Source: Candidatus Heimdallarchaeota archaeon (lineage in GTDB: Archaea > Asgardarchaeota > Heimdallarchaeia > Heimdallarchaeales > Kariarchaeaceae). Taken from it: 13,797 nucleotides of DNA. The number at the start of each line of letters is the position of its first letter. Within the stretch, counting starts at the first letter, position 1. Location of the stretch: positions 1 to 13,797 of the forward strand of contig JALUTL010000159.1 in assembly GCA_027016475.1 (NCBI GenBank), given 5' to 3'. Shown here piece after piece: positions 13,733 through 13,797 of this stretch. The position numbers and the translations under genes are program-made. A model generated the notes under the pieces. The model searched no databases, was not told the DNA's origin, and saw only the letters and a program-made list of their open reading frames with translations.

Positions 13733-13797
13733 ATGCAATCAAAACAGTCAAAATTTGTTGCACTAGGTCTGATGCTTTTGACTGCCTTGGTCTTTGT
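13733..13797 (+). CDS. N terminus of a probable secreted protein (partial)
   Basis: ATG 13733 opens a frame that runs off the window. Its 21 residues begin MQSKQSK and continue with a hydrophobic stretch (FVALGLMLLTALVF), a typical signal peptide or first membrane helix. It diverges from the minus-strand membrane protein and shares its TATA element. The mature part is not in the window, so nothing can be said of function. ATG 13717 in another frame is also open but gives no hydrophobic pattern. Confidence 0.5.
   Translation, partial: MQSKQSKFVALGLMLLTALVF

Noticed and set aside
1..13797. tRNA, rRNA, CRISPR arrays or insertion-sequence ends
   Set aside because: No T-loop GTTCGA-type motif in a cloverleaf context, no spaced direct repeats and no transposase frame with terminal inverted repeats were seen on either strand by eye; a covariance-model scan would be decisive.

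Overview
The window reads as a chromosomal segment of an archaeon. It carries an eS25-type ribosomal protein, an archaeal tRNA-splicing endonuclease subunit, the wybutosine enzyme Taw2 and an archaeal METTL16/RlmF-type methyltransferase. It also shows TATA boxes about 25 bases upstream of start codons (leaderless genes), Shine-Dalgarno sites of the GAGGTGAT type, and secreted proteins with a C-terminal membrane anchor followed by basic residues. The DNA is AT-rich. The phylum cannot be fixed from one window. The long degenerate TPR protein, the surface EB_dh-type protein and the C-terminal anchors recall Asgard archaea, but that is an impression only.

Layout. 1-283: the end of a probable gene, then an AT-rich promoter region with a perfect 8-bp hairpin just before a strong ribosome binding site. 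284-1188: a surface heme-binding-type protein whose signal peptide is split from the body by a one-base frame break. 1206-3862: an RNA and translation block of Taw2, METTL16-like methyltransferase, eS25 and an EndA-family splicing-endonuclease subunit in which the usual catalytic histidine is not seen. 3906-5507: a large TPR-like helical repeat protein. 5625-8039: a DUF1684 protein, an orphan beta-class DNA methyltransferase (probably N4-cytosine), and a SerK-type serine kinase whose 3' end overlaps that of the methyltransferase. 8133-9446: a flavin-containing monooxygenase, unusual in an archaeon.

From about 9.8 to 12.9 kb the window looks accessory. It holds an MNT nucleotidyltransferase/HEPN toxin-antitoxin-like pair and then a nested palindromic site and promoter. 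These lead into an AAA+ ATPase of the DUF4143 family that is dead by three separate lesions (in-frame TAG, in-frame TAA, and a frameshift in an A-run). Next is a convergent secreted protein with two DUF7282-like repeats. The top strand here is strongly A+C biased across both coding directions, and one 94-base stretch has no G at all. A short GC-rich patch of unknown role follows. The right edge has a membrane protein and the start of a secreted protein that diverge from one symmetrical TATATATATA element.

How the genes relate: the Taw2/METTL16-like/eS25/EndA block acts on tRNA, other RNA and the ribosome. SerK would feed O-phosphoserine to cysteine synthesis. The MNT-HEPN pair and the decayed ATPase are typical of a turnover-prone island. 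No tRNA, rRNA, CRISPR array or intact insertion sequence was seen.
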